The notes below the pieces were generated by a model. The model did no database searches and was not told where the DNA came from. It saw nothing but the letters and a program-made list of their open reading frames with translations. 54,820 nucleotides of DNA, taken from assembly GCF_000372725.1 (NCBI RefSeq), contig NW_005200434.1:9466-64285 (forward strand), read 5' to 3'. Of the stretch, positions 9,103 through 20,608 are shown piece after piece. How positions within the stretch are numbered: position 1 is the stretch's first letter; each line of letters begins with the position of its first letter. The DNA is from Emiliania huxleyi CCMP1516 (taxonomy: Eukaryota; Haptophyta; Isochrysidales; Noelaerhabdaceae). Both the position numbers and the translations under genes were made by a program.

Positions 9103-10156
9103 GGAAACGATATGAAGAGCGTGTGCGTGTGCGCGGTGGATCTGTTCGCTGTGATCGGCCTCTGTCTTGTCTTTCGCCTGTGTCTCGGCAGCCACAGGCT
9201 GTCCTGTGATCGAGTCCTGTGGGGCTTACACCAGTGTGACTCTCTGTACTCTGAGTCCCGGTCAATGGTTGGGTAGTAGGGCTAGAGGGTCGCTCTACAC
9301 TTATACTCCGACACATCGAAAAAGTGGGAGCGAAAACTCAGCCTTGAGTTCTCAGCGCCCTCACGGCCCGCCGATGGCAAACCCGACTCTCCCTCCATCC
9401 GTGTGGCGCCGCCCGATGGTGCCGGGAACCCTATTCCGGAGCGATTTCCCCTAGGGTTAGCGCCGAGAAAGCCGGGCCCCTTAGCTCCGGCTAGGGCTGC
9501 GGGGCCTCCGAAGCCGACCCGAGGAAGGGCCGACTTAAGGGTTAGTATAGCGGGCCGATAAGGCCGCCCACACCCGCGAGGATGGCTGTGTGTTTGCCTC
9601 CCCGACTCGGACGGCCGCCTCAGAGGGCGGGAGTGCTTCCTATCGCCCTCTCACCCGCGGGTGATGGCCGAGTCCACGGAGCCGCACGCTGCCTCTCCTT
9701 CGACGCAAGGCTCCGACTTCTATAGAGAAAACCCCATCTGCACCAGCGTTTTAAAGTGAAATCGTCAAGAGAAATCGATGCACCGGGCTGGGCTTTGGGG
9801 TAGGCAGCCACCCTTTTGAAGGTGAGGCGTATCTGCCGACCTGTGAAGACGCTTTACTTGCGAGCAGTGCGTGGACCAGATGGCGCGAGGGCACCGCAAC
9901 ATGGCTAAGGAGGCAGGGAAGCTTCTGCTCCGAGACGGCCGCTCAGGACCGCAAAATGGTGTTCCTGAAGGTTGTGTTAGTCGGGCTGGCCAGTCCCCGG
10001 GGCCTGACGGTCCAATGTTTCCCTCAAGAGTACTTCTCCCCTACCCCACCCTTCCACTTTAGATGTGTCGGACCATAGCCTCTGCAGCGAGCGAGCGCTC
10101 AACTTAGCCCCCGCACGGAGCCGGGCTCGGACTTAGACGCTGTATGGTCGGGGGCC
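9103..10156. other. Gene-free stretch with decayed coding traces
   Basis: No gene could be supported. Around 9858-9985 a plus frame reads CEQCVDQMARGHRNMAKEAG, which looks protein-like but has no start or family match. At 9449-9460 CCCTAGGGTTAG resembles a telomeric unit but is isolated. Confidence 0.4.
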
Positions 10157-10780
10157 ATGAACTTAGACGGCACAAGGCCAAATCCGGGTAAAACCCGGGT
10201 ATACCTGCAAAAGTCCAGGTTTACCCGAAAAATACCTGGACGCGTCCCGACCAACGTATGCCGCGCACGACGCCATATCGCCTTGTCCCAGGGCCAGTGC
10301 GCTACTTGCGGCGCGCAACTCCTGCTCAAGTACGCGCACCGTACCATGTGCTGCCGCTATGCGTGTCTTAAGGCGGCTGCGGCGAAGCGGCGGGCGCGGC
10401 ATGCCGATGGCAGTGCGGACGATGCGGTTGCGATGTGTTCTGCTTCAAGATCGTGGCGGTGCTTGGCATGCACTTCTGCGATCCCAATCAGCTCATCGCA
10501 ACGAAGCAGCGCAACAAGCTGGCTGCTGCCAACAAGGCCCTATGCTAGATCTACCTCACGCGCGGATCGTTCAAAGAGGACCAGCATACACAGGCTTCCT
10601 TGACATGCGTTTGTTTGAGCTTGAGGCTATTTGTGAGAACTGTTTGGCTTGAAGATTGCGCTCAAGAAGAGCAACGAGAATCGGAAGAGGAGGATGCTGA
10701 GGCGGCGATTGCTGAGCATGAGAAGGATCGATCCGGATTAGAAGGCGCCCGCCGCAGGCGAAGAAAATTTGGGGGCTAGC
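10157..10780 (+). pseudogene. Decayed element with Cys-rich ORF pieces
   Basis: The ORF from ATG 10157 contains QGQCATCGAQLL and MCCRYACLKAAAAKRRA. The protein-like sequence continues in another frame (CDVFCFKIVAVLGMHFCDPN, then IATKQRNKLAAANKAL). ACTTAGAC-type words recur around it (near 10130, 10161, 10900 and 10931). This suggests a frameshifted, possibly transposon-derived gene. I do not recognise the family. Confidence 0.3.
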
Positions 10781-10940
10781 GCCGTATCGTTGATCACGGT
10801 GGGAGCCTCTTGGCCCCAGGCTGTGCCACGGCCGACTTAGCCGATGTAAGAGGCTCTCGCTGATCTTAGACCGCGTAAGCACCCCAGCGTGACTAGTCAC
10901 ACTTAGACCCGCTCAGCCTCGAGGCTCAGAACTTAGACTA

Positions 10941-11412
10941 CTACCCAACCAGTTCCCGGTCGCGGCGGTGGAAGCGTCTCGGCAGTGGCGCGCCTCCGAG
11001 CGGGAAGCAAGAGTTGACAAGGTTGAAGGCGGCGGCGAGCTGCGGCGCGGCGCCATGCCAGGCCCAGGTGAGGGATGTGTTGGCGGTGGCGTTGCCGAGT
11101 CCCGAGGCGAGGCCGATGAGCAGGTAGAGCAACGCCACCTGGTGCAGCGCCGAGCAGGACGGCACCGCGCCGAGGCAGAGGAAGTCGAGGGCGCTCACGC
11201 CCACGAGGACGGCGTGCGGCCGCAGCCGGGCCGAGTAGGAGGGAGCCGAGAAAGTTGCCGAGGCCCTCGGCCGAATAGATGGAGCCGATGCTGTGCGGCG
11301 AGGCGGAGAGGTGGCGCATGAGCACAGGCCCGACCGGGCCGAGCACGTTGATCGAGAGGCCCGTCATCATGAGCAGAGGGCAGACGCCCGTCACAAAAAG
11401 TGCCAGCAAATG
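10941..11412 (-). pseudogene. MFS-type transporter, C-terminal part
   Basis: An exon begins after an AG at 11413-11414 and encodes membrane segments: LFVTGVCPLLMMTGLSINVL, then SIYSAEGLGNFLGSLLLG. One extra C near 11228-11231 shifts the frame. In the restored frame it continues RLRPHAVLVGVSALDFLCLG and LLYLLIGLASGLGNAT to the stop at 10941. Spacing and GxLxDRxGRR-like basic loops fit the major facilitator superfamily (MFSD4-like). The 5' exons are not found before the next gene's stop at 11610. Substrate unknown. The frameshift could be an assembly error in a C run. Confidence 0.55.
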
Positions 11413-11609
11413 CTGCGGAAATGTTCACAGGGGAAAAGAATTTAAACAAAACAACTCTCTCTCACAGCAGACAGGCTCGACACAGGTGCGAACTGGCGCG
11501 TGCTAGTACTATCACCGGCACACCGGGGAAAAGAAAGAAAGAAAGAAAACGTGCACACACGGCCCCACACGAGTGAGTATCTATCTATCTCGTTCACCAG
11601 GTCTTCCCC

Positions 11610-13268
11610 TCACATCATCGGCGTGCCCAGAGAGACGCGGCTCCCTCCGTCGGACCCCGTGCGCTCGCCCTTGCGCAGCGGGGCCAGGAGCGAGGCCGTC
11701 ATCTGCTGCGCCTTTGCCTGCACCGTCTTGTCGGTGACCACCGCGGCGAGCGCCGTCACGAGGGCGCCCACCACGCCAAAGGTGGCGAGGTAGAGGAAGG
11801 CGTGCAGCGTGTGCGCCTCTGGCGAGACGAGGAGCTGCAGCGCGGAGAGGACGCGCAGCGCGTCGAGCAGGATGCCTGCCCGGGGGCGAGACACACGCCC
11901 CGAGTGGGTTGGCGCGAGCGGGCGGCGCGGGGCGAGATGGAGAGGGGTGCGTCCGGAGGCCGCACACCCGTTGCGGCGACGAGGAGGAGGAGGCCGCCGC
12001 CGCCGAGCATGCCATGCACGACCGTCGGGGCCACGCCGAGCGCGTTGAAGAGGAGCCAGCGCCAGAGGTCGTGCGAGGTGGCGACGAGCCGGTCGATGCC
12101 GGGAGGCGGGGGCGGCGGGGGCGGGGCGGGCGGGTACATATCTTTCGGCCAAAACCACTCGCCGTCGGTGGAGTGGTCAACCTCCGACCAGTAGGCGGGA
12201 GGCCACCCAGCGGGCTCGGGGGCGGGCTCGACGTCTTGCCACGGCCAGAGGAGGCCGAGCGCGTTGTGCAGGAGAAGAAAGTAGACGACGGCGGGCAGAG
12301 TGGCGCCCCACGCAAAGGCTGGAGCCTACAGGGTCCACATATCGCGCGCGCATCGCGCCGCTGCCCTGCCTCCTGTGGCGCGCCGAACGAGCGCGCCTTG
12401 AGCCGATCGGTGTGCCGCATCACGAGCAGGGAGACGCACCAGCAGGCCGAGAAGAGGAGCGACCAGAGGCGTGGAAAGGTTTCGGAGAGGCTTCCGCCGT
12501 CACAGGAGGAGGACGAGGAGGCGTCGCGAGCAATGCACCAGAGCACAACGCCGCTCTGCAGGAAGCCAAGATAGAGGAGGAGCGGCATCGATGCGACCGC
12601 GCGCTGCGAGCGGCGCCAGATTAGCACGGCGAGCGCCACTTGCGGCAGCGGGACGAGCAGCAGGTAGAGGGAGGCGACGCCGGCGCAGGCGGGCCCCGAC
12701 ACGCGGCCGTCCCCGTCGATGGCTTGGACGATGGCGTCCCTACCCACAGATTCGAAGGGTGTGGACGCACCGCGGGCGTTGATGGCGTGTGGTCGCCGGG
12801 TGGTGGCACCAGCTGTACGGCGACAATGGACGAGGACATGGCGCCGGCAAAGTAGAAGATGTCGGAGGCGGACGCCGCGGGCGCGCCGCCGCCGTCCTGG
12901 CGGCCGAGGTACCGGCCATGAAAGAAGAGGAAGCCCGAGTATGCGCCTCCGGCAAGCACGCCGAGCGGCGCTCCGCCCACCGAAGTTGACAAGCACCAGA
13001 GCCCGATGCCACAGACGTGATAAAGGCAGCCGCTGCAGAAGCCGAGGAGCAGGCCGGGCGAGCCAATCACTGGGAGGAGGCCGAACTCGGCCGGGTTGTG
13101 GCCGAGCTGCGGCGCGCCCGCACGGACGAGCGCTGCGTGCACAGCGCCGTGAATGCGATCGGGCGAGCAGCCGGCTTCGTAGGCGGCCGCGGCCGCGTTC
13201 TCGAGGCTCACCAGCTCGACCGAGTGCTGCGGGGCCGCGTCGTCGGCGGTGGACTTGCTTGCCTTCAT
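11610..13268 (-). CDS. Multi-pass membrane protein, four exons
   Basis: Reconstructed exons: 13268-12814, 12739-12384, 12318-11968, 11875-11610; total 1428 nt, 475 aa, closing exactly in frame. Introns are 12740-12813 (GC-AG), 12319-12383 (GC-AG) and 11876-11967 (GT-AG). The protein has about eight or nine hydrophobic segments, e.g. GLLPVIGSPGLLLGFCSG, LYLLLVPLPQVALAVLIW, ATLPAVVYFLLLHNALGLLW and FGVVGALVTALAAVV, with a proline-rich loop (P9) before the sixth or seventh. The N-terminus carries VELVSLENAAAAAYEAG. The C-terminus is charged and probably cytosolic. I do not recognise the family; a transporter or membrane-scaffold role is only a guess. Confidence 0.75.
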
Positions 13269-13368
13269 ATCTCAGTAGGCCTTGCTTGTAGCGGGGACAC
13301 GGCCAGGTGCGGGGACGCGGGCCAGGCTTTGATCATGCGTCTTCTGCTTTATTTTTTAATGAGCGCCT

Positions 13369-13420
13369 TGAGCAATTGAGCACTGGATAGGGTCGATTCC
13401 GCATGGTACGGGACCCCTCA
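13369..13420 (+). repeat. 52-bp dispersed repeat (inverted copy 31356-31407)
   Basis: The segment containing GAGCACTGGATAGGGTCG and CGCATGGTACGGGACCCCTC recurs in reverse complement at 31356-31407 with only about two mismatches. Flanks differ on both sides. Confidence 0.85.
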
Positions 13421-13454
13421 GAGCGCCTTCAAAACGAGACCGTCAATCAATCAG

Positions 13455-13587
13455 ACAGTGCGCGGAGGGGGGGTTCCGAGCGGTGATGTATGTCAGTGAG
13501 GGATGTGTGTGTTGTCGTGCTAGTGTCTGGTGTCTACTAGCCCCGAGTAGAGGGGGCGTTCCGCCGCTAGGGGAAGCCCGGAGCGCA
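13455..13587 (+). repeat. ~133-bp direct repeat, copy at 14529-14667
   Basis: Both copies contain GTGATGTxxxTCAGTGAGGG, TTGTCGTGCTAGTGTCTGG and TAGAGGGGGCGTTCCGCCGC, and end GAAGCCCGGAGCGCA. The first copy runs on into an AATAAATAAATAAA tail; the second does not. It looks like a dispersed non-coding element. Confidence 0.85.
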
Positions 13588-14109
13588 ATAAATAAATAAA
13601 TAAAACGGGCACGCCAAGCGAGGGGTGGGAGAAGGACAGGGTCCCCACCTGACGAGCAGGATCTTGTAAGGACGATCAGGGACACAGGGGAACGGGAGCG
13701 GGGAGCGCATCGCGACACGGAGGGGGGCTGGGCAGGGTTCACCCACACGACAGGGTCCCAGGGACTCCTCTCTCGTATAGGACAGGTTGCACCCGGCGGC
13801 ACGGGGGCAGGCGCGAGCCTCCTACTGGTTGCGCTCTCCCTAGTTCTCCTGCTCCTGACAAGGGACAGCGACAGGCTCGCAGCACGGTGGACTCCCTATT
13901 CCACTGGCGATCTCTCTCGACTAGCGACCTTCCTCCGGCTTCTCACCAGCAGTCTCTCACTACCACGGGCACACTGACAGAGGCGGCCAAAAGGCTCACG
14001 TGGGTGGCAGGGCGGTGATAGGAGTCTCCCACTCTGTGGGCTTCGCTAGAGGTGCGGCCCCTGCGCGTGTCCTCGCCCTTGTGCGGTCTTGAAGGGGAAG
14101 GGGAAGGGG

Positions 14110-14211
<102 letters not shown>

Positions 14212-14848
14212 CTGCGGGCGCTGTGCGAGCCGCCCTGAACGACCACAACGTTGAGCGCGCTCGAGCACCGAAGCACCGCGAGAGCGCCGGCGAGCACCAC
14301 CGCCCCGGCCGCGCCTTGGCGTGGGTCGGTAGTACACGATGCGGCGCCCAGCATGCTCTGTCATGCGTCGCACCCGCAGTGGCCGAGCCGACCGCCGCTC
14401 CGAACTGGCGCCGAGTGGCTCCCAGATCGAGCGCGGCAGGCTCAGTCGCACCGTCGCGGGGCGAACGCGAACCGAGCCGTCGCCGTTCGCCGCAGCCGCC
14501 AGCCGCCAGCCGCCAGCCGTCAGCCGTAGACCGTGCGCGGAGCGGGGGGTTCCGACGGAGCGGTGATGTCAGTGAGGGATGTGTAGCGTGTTGTCGTGCT
14601 AGTGTCTGGTGTCTACTAGCCCCGAGTAGAGGGGGCGTTCCGCCGCTAGGGGAAGCCCGGAGCGCAGAGCCAACCCTCCGCGCGGAGACCCGTGTTTACG
14701 CTTTAAAAGGCCCTTCGCCCTTGCGCCCTGCGAACGCGCACCCCCGGCCGGGGCTAGGGCTCTCTTGCCCGCAACCCGATCCCGATCATCCGGCCCGCTG
14801 TGGGTGCGCTTCTCAGCTCCCCAGGAAACTAAGTGCCCGCCGTTCTCC

Positions 14849-15259
14849 ATGGCGCGCGTAGCTATGACAGGGACCGCGGCCGCGGACCCGGCGGCGGACG
14901 GGGCTGGCGCGCAAGCGCCGGCCACCGTCGTGCCGCCGGGGATGCGCAGCGGACGCTGGAATAGCTCCAATCGCGCGCAACTGGAGGACGCGGTGATGGT
15001 CGCAAGGCTCGCAGGTGCGTCGCAGGTCAGGCTGGTATTGCCTGGCTACGCGACCATCGAGATCGACCTGAAGCACGAGAAGGCCGCGGGCGACCGCGAG
15101 TCGGTGCAGGCGGCGGAGCGCTCGTACGTCGAGCGCACCGCGCTGAAGAAGAAGGATCCCACCAAGGAGCAGCTCGCGGCTCGAGCCGCGGCACGCAAGG
15201 CCAAGAAGGCCCGGCAGAAGGCGCGCCGGGCGACGGAGGATTATAATCATATTCCCTAG
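14849..15259 (+). CDS. Small basic protein, unknown
   Basis: 136 aa from the ATG at 14849. An Ala/Gly/Pro-rich N-terminus is followed by an ordered core (NRAQLEDAVMVARLAGASQV, RLVLPGYATIEIDLK) and a Lys/Arg/Ala-rich C-terminus (AARKAKKARQKARRATED). The basic tail suggests nucleic-acid binding or nuclear targeting. I do not recognise a family. It sits alone between repeats, so a mobile-element accessory ORF is possible. Confidence 0.4.
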   Translation: MARVAMTGTAAADPAADGAGAQAPATVVPPGMRSGRWNSSNRAQLEDAVMVARLAGASQVRLVLPGYATIEIDLKHEKAAGDRESVQAAERSYVERTALKKKDPTKEQLAARAAARKAKKARQKARRATEDYNHIP

Positions 15260-15322
15260 GGTGGTCCTTTGGTGCCAGAGGGAGGGTGAGGCTGGGAGGG
15301 TCGAGTGAACGAGCGCGATTCT

Positions 15323-17781
15323 CTACCTCAGTGTCAGTCCTCGCGGCCTGAGCCAGCACGAGCAGCCCGGGACAGGGACGGTGTGCGAGACCAGCGCGGA
15401 GTGGAGCTCGCACTTGAGGTGGCGCCCCTTGCGCAACAGCTCGATGGCGACGCACGCCTGCCCCTTATCGAGGCACGCGGCGCGGCAGCCGGCCTCGTCG
15501 AGGCCCCATACCGCCTCAAACACGCCGAACCCGCCGCTCGCGGCCCGGCAGCAGCCCGCCTCCCCCCCTCGCGCAGCAACCCACGCGGCGGCGGGGCGCG
15601 GCGCCGGGCGCGGCGCAGCCTCGGGGCCGACGCTCACGCTGCGCAGCTCCGAACCCCACTGGCACCAGAGGGAGGCCATACCGGAGGCAGAGGCGGATGC
15701 TGGGAGCACGCCGCAGACCTGGCTCGCGCCCCGCGGCCACGCGCCCCGCAGCGTGGACCAGCCGCCCTTGCCGGCGGGCAAGCCGGCGGAGGAGTTTGGC
15801 GAGTAGTAGCTCGCGGCCTCGTGCTCCTCGCCGGGAGGGCCGCACCTTGACAGGACACAACGACTCGTGAGTCGTGGGGGAGAGCTCAATCTCGCCCGCG
15901 TGCCCCTCTCGCCGGGAGGAGGGACGCGCACCCGCCGTCGCGGCGATCATGCACGCCGCCCACGACGAGGAGGCCGTCGCCGTACGGAAGCACGCTCGAG
16001 GCGATGTGTCCGCGCGGCCGCAGCATAGGCGGCAGCCTCTCCCACGCGTCGGTCGCCGCCGAGTAGCGGTACACGTCGTCCTTGTTCGAGCAGCCCTCGG
16101 CGCCGCGGCTCTGCCCGCCCAGCAGGTACAGGTGCGAGCCGAGGGTGGCGGCCGCCATGTGGTTGGCGCGGACGGGCACGGCCGCGCGGGCCCTCCACCC
16201 ACGCGTGGGGTCCGCGAGCGAGAGCGCCCAATGCTGGTCGTGGTCGGCCGTAAACGCGTCTGCGCGCCCCCCCGCCCTCGAGCCGTCCACAGTGCCGCCA
16301 CTCGCGAAGTGCAGCTCGCCGCCGAGCAGCGCGAGGCCGCCTCCGAAGCGGGGGGCGGGGAGCGGCGGCAGCCGTTTCCACGTGGCGGTGGGCGTGTGCA
16401 GCGCGAGCACGTCGTCCGCGGTGTACACGTCGTCGAGGCCCTGCCTGCCGGCCCGCATCGCCATGCCGCCGGCGAGGTAGATCGTTTGCGAAGCCTCGTC
16501 CGCCGCGTTGCCCGCGTGCGTGTTGCCTTGCGCGGCGAGTGGCATGCGCGGCAGGGGTGTCCAGCGAGGCGTGCTGCCACGCAGGTCACACGCCCACGCG
16601 TCGGCGCTCATGCGCGACCAGCCATCGACGAAGCCGCCGAAGACGTACAGCGTGCCCCCGAGCATCGCGCCCTGCGCCTCCCGCAGCGACCCGGCTGCGG
16701 GAGGCAGTGGGTGCGTCGAGAGGTCGCCGACCGTCGCGGGGCGAGGGGACGTGCGCGGCGTGACTGCCTCGGGCGGGACCACTGGCAGGGCGCGGGGCGG
16801 AGCCGGGAGAGCGGCATCGAGGTCCGCCTGGCACGGCTGTGGGCAGCCCTGCACGTCGAGGCAGCCGGCGCAGGTGCCGTCGCCGTGCTCGCAGCCGCAG
16901 CCCTCACAATCGCGGTCCGGACGGTTGGCGAGGTACCACTGGAAGAGCACGAGCGGCGAGTCACGGCCGAGCTCCACGCCGTCAGGGCCCCAATAGCCCA
17001 CCTTGTGGTCGCAACGCGGGTTGCCGACGCAGTGGGTGCGTGCCCAGGTGATGGCGCCCTCGCACCTGCCAAAGAGGTCTCGGAACGCAGCGGCGCCGTA
17101 CGAATGGCACCGATGTGGCTGCGCGTTCTGACCCGCCGGCCCAACGCACGGACAGTCGGCACGCGTGTTTGCCTTGCCAATCCGTCCGCCATTCGCTGCG
17201 TACAGGCGAGCAAACGGGTGCGCGCCGGCGACGTAGCTCGGGTCGCAGCCAAGTGGCAAGGGGTAGAGATGGCCTGCCGGTGGCGACCTCTCTGGTGAGG
17301 ACGAGGGCGGCGGCGGCGGCATCTGTGGCTGAGACGCCAAAGGGGAGCGCGGTTGAAAGCGCCGAGATTTGTGTTCACACCTCCCATCCTTGGGGCTGGC
17401 CCGTTTGGGTAGGTCGATGTTTTCGCCGCCCCACCCGAGCATCGAGCTGTCGTAGCCGCCCGTCTCGTTCGACCAGCGGCGACTGATGGCGACTAACCCG
17501 CCGCTCATGATGGGCACGTCGAGAAACAGATCCCACGCGGGCGACCTCGTGCCCGCGCCGCCGCCGGGGGGACAGAACGCCCCACCAGCCGGCCAGCCGT
17601 GCCTACGGCGAGTAAAGGAGCGTCCGATCCGAGGCGGGGCGCGGTGGCGATCACCGGTCGGCGCCTGCGCGGCCGGCCGGCCCGGTGGGTCGCCACGGCA
17701 CATGCGCCGCGCGCCGTCGCCAGGCCCCGCCGCCGCCCCGCCAGAGCAGCGGCGAGATGGGAGGCGGTCGGCGGGTACCAT
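15323..17781 (-). CDS. GalNAc-transferase-motif / kelch / PAN fusion
   Basis: The frame 17781-15932 joins 15845-15323 across an 86-nt GT-AG intron (15846-15931, phase 2), giving up to 790 aa. Seen near the N-terminus: VPIMSGGLVAISRRW and GYDSSMLGWGGENIDL, the Gal/GalNAc-T motif of polypeptide GalNAc-transferases. Then comes a Cys-rich stretch (HCVGNPRCDHKVGYWG, CEGCGCEHGDGTCAGC), about five kelch blades (LYVFGGFVDGW, IYLAGGMAM, LYLLGGQSRG, LLVVGGV) and a PAN/apple-like end (CRAACLDKGQACVAIELL, LKCELHSA). Only the last part of the GT domain is present, so catalysis is doubtful. The true start and further in-frame introns (e.g. a strong donor near 17386) are unresolved. Likely secretory-pathway or extracellular glycan binding. 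Confidence 0.65.
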
Positions 17782-17799
17782 CGGCTCTTCGAGCGAGCT

Positions 17800-18108
17800 T
17801 TCAGCTCACTTTGACGACGCTAGGAAAATCAATCGTGGAATCCAGAGTCCGAGATGCAGTGAGGCGGGGAGCCTACCGCTACCCTGGTTGCGCCATCGCC
17901 GCCACAACTAAAGCCGTAGGCGGGTCATATGGCCTTTGTGTCCGAAACTTTGTGTAACACGATATAGTACTACGCATGCTCTTCCCCAGTGCACCCCAAG
18001 GAGCTCACGGACGGACGACAAGCAGTCTGATCCAGTTGAGTGCTAAACAACAAGAGAGGCACCGCCGCGGCGGTTCCAAGGGGAGAGCAAGGCCACTGCA
18101 GTGCTCCG
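17800..18108. other. Intergenic, nothing recognised
   Basis: Short spacer between the 5' end of the kelch-fusion gene and the 3' end of ankyrin gene 2. No gene or repeat could be supported. Confidence 0.5.
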
Positions 18109-19547
18109 CTACTCCATCTCGCGCGTGATCGCGAAGCGCAGCACGCACGTGACAAAGTCGCGCGCCGCGATGCCGTTCGTGTTTCCTGCCGAGTCGAGAT
18201 GGTGCCGCTCGTGGATCTCGTAGAGCGAGAGGACGAGGAGCGCCGCCCGCGCGCGCGCCGCCGCGGGGAAGAGCGAGTGGCTTGCCGGCGACCACGGCGC
18301 CGCCGCCCGCCGGATCAGCGCCGCCACCTCGCCCTCGCCGCCCGCGGCGCGCTGCAGCGGCGTCGGCTCGCCCTCGTGCAAGCTTGCGCCGCTGCGCAGC
18401 AGGGAGAGCGCGCGGGCGGCGGTGAGGGTCTCAAGGTGCGCGAGCGGCGTCCAGCCGCGGCTGGCGACCAGCCAGGCGGCGAGGTCGGCGTGGCCGCGGC
18501 GGTTCGCAACCTCCTCGGGCGTGCCGAAGGGCGGCACTGCGGCGCGGGAGGCGCCGTAGGAGGAGAGGAGCTTGGCGACCTCGAGGTGGCCTTGGTGGCA
18601 CGCCATGGACAGCGGCGTGCTGCCACCGACACGGGCTTGGTCGACCGCCGCGCCGGCCTCGAGGAGCAGCCGGGCGACGTCGAGGTGGCCCTTCTCGCAC
18701 GCGATAGAGAGCGGCGTGACGCCGGTGTTTGTCGCTTGGCCGACCGCTGCGCCGGCCTCGATGAGCAGCCGGACGATGTCAAGGTTGCCGTGCTGGCACG
18801 TGGCGATCAGCGGCGTGACGCCTCTGGTGTTGGCTTTGCCGACCGCCGCGCTGGCCTCGAGGAGCAGCTTGGCGACCTCGAGGTGGCCGTTGTAGCATGC
18901 GATGGACAGCGGCCCGACTCGAGAAGCAGCCGCGCGCACTCGACGTGGCCTTGCTGGCACGCCATGAACAGCGGCGTGGCGCCGTCGTTGCGGGCTTGGC
19001 CGACCGCCGCGCCGGCCTCGAGGAGCAGCCGGGCGACGTCGAGGTGGCCCTTCTCGCACGCGATGTATAGAGGCGTGACGCCGGTGTCGGAAGCCTGATT
19101 GACCGCAGCGTTGGCCTCGAGAAGCAGCCGGGCGATCTCGAGGTGGCCCTTCTCGCACGTGACGTACAGCGGAGTGAAGCCGCCACCCACAGTTTGGTCC
19201 TTCGCCGCGCCAGCCTCGAGGAGCAGCCGGACGCACTCGACGTGGCCCTGCTGGCACGCGATGTACAGCGCCGACGCGCCGCTGCTGCTACCGCCGCCGC
19301 CGCCAGTCGTCGCCCCGACGCTCGCGCCGGCTTCGAGCAGCAGCCGCACCGCCTCGGCTTGCCCGTGACGAGCGGCCCAGGTGAGCAGCGTGTCTTGCTT
19401 CTCGGTGTCGAGCCGCGCGTCGAGCTGGGCCGCGAGCGACGTGCCGCGCGTCCGCCGCCCGGACAGGAGGGCGCGCAGCGAGCCCAAGTTGCCCACGGCC
19501 AGCTCGGCCGGCAGGACTGGGCTCGCGGCGCCGCTCATCCCTATCAT
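18109..19547 (-). pseudogene. Ankyrin-repeat gene 2, internal out-of-frame deletion
   Basis: Starts MIGMSGAASPVLPAELAVG at 19547 (or MSGAAS at 19538). It shares the LLSGRRTRGT and LLTWAARHGQAEAVRLLLE opening with ankyrin gene 1. About eight ankyrin units follow. Near 18915 the unit LLLE jumps directly to PLSIAC: roughly 14 residues are missing and the frame changes, so the repeat region is broken. Downstream the frame is open to the stop at 18109 and includes SYGASRAAVPPFGTPEEVAN and WSPASHSLFPAAARARA. It lies in inverted orientation to gene 1. It is probably a pseudogene, unless the region is mis-assembled. Confidence 0.75.
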
Positions 19548-20608
19548 TGAAAGAAGCAGAGGGGTCTCCCGCGATTTCTGTCCGCCCCGAAAATTTGCCC
19601 AGGCACGATCGTTTTGGTCGGCCCCTGGGCCCCCTGGCGGCTCCACGCTTGGCCGGCGGATGCCGCAGGGTCCGCAGCAGCCTGCCAGCAGGCCTGAGCG
19701 GTGGCTTGCGATGCGAACCGGCTGCGCAGCTTCCTCGGCGATGGGTGCTGCGAGCGTCGAGCGAGTCGCTGGTGAGCCAGCCGCCACAGCCTTACCTGCC
19801 GGTCCACACACTCCCAGGCGCACGGACGGACCCAGCGGCGTCGCGCACGCGTCTGAGCCACGCGTCGGAGATGCAATCAGACTCTGATTCAGGACTACCC
19901 AGCGTTCTGCTGCCCGTGGGCGGAATGTACTGTTGCGAGGCGCCGCTGGTCGGCGGCGCGCGCCTTCTCGCTGTGTCGGCGCGCCGGGCTGCGCTTTGTG
20001 GCGAGCGGTGCGCTCCAGTTCCCTCGCTCCAGTTCCCTCGCTGGCGCATGTCCCTTTGAAGCCCGCGGTGCGGCGCCTCTCGGTGGGCCCACACGCCTCA
20101 CTCCCACACACTCCCCGCTCTCGGCCCGGCCCAAGCTCACTCCACGGTGCGTCGTGATCGTGCTGGCAATGCGCCGCTGGCGCTCGTCAGCGCACACGGC
20201 CGTCGCGCTGCGTCCAGGCGCCAAGCGCACCAGTCACGTGCTGCCACCGACAGCGCCACACCACTGCATCACGTGCCGCGAGGAAAGCTGCGTCGCGTGA
20301 GTGGCGACTATCACTGCCGGCGGCTGGCGCCGGGTAGTGGTGTCGGGTTGGCGCCCGTCGACAGTCAGAGAGAGGGTCTGTGTGTCGAGTATGTGTGTTT
20401 GTGGCGTAGATCCTCCCTCTTGGGAGAGAGAGATTGTTTGTTGTCTCTTGGTGTCTTGGGTGTGACGCTGCAAGTGTGTAACATGCTGCTCGTGCGCCGA
20501 GGTTCTGCAGATGAGTTAGTGAGCGGATTTTCTTCTTTTTGAGTTTTCTTCTTGGCCGTGCTGCAATCGCTTTGCCAAAGTCGATCGCAAGGTGGATCGA
20601 GCCGCCGC
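19548..20608. other. Intergenic between ankyrin 2 and the MORN-like gene
   Basis: Divergent promoter region of the two flanking genes. It holds no supported gene. At 20022-20044 the words CTCCAGTTCCCTCG repeat in tandem. Confidence 0.4.

Noticed and set aside
9449..9460. Telomere-like CCCTAGGGTTAG
   Set aside because: A single isolated unit without an array; chance or a relic.
13380..13420. tRNA-like T-arm (GGTCGATTCC)
   Set aside because: No matching acceptor, D or anticodon arms in the flanks; the block is a dispersed repeat.
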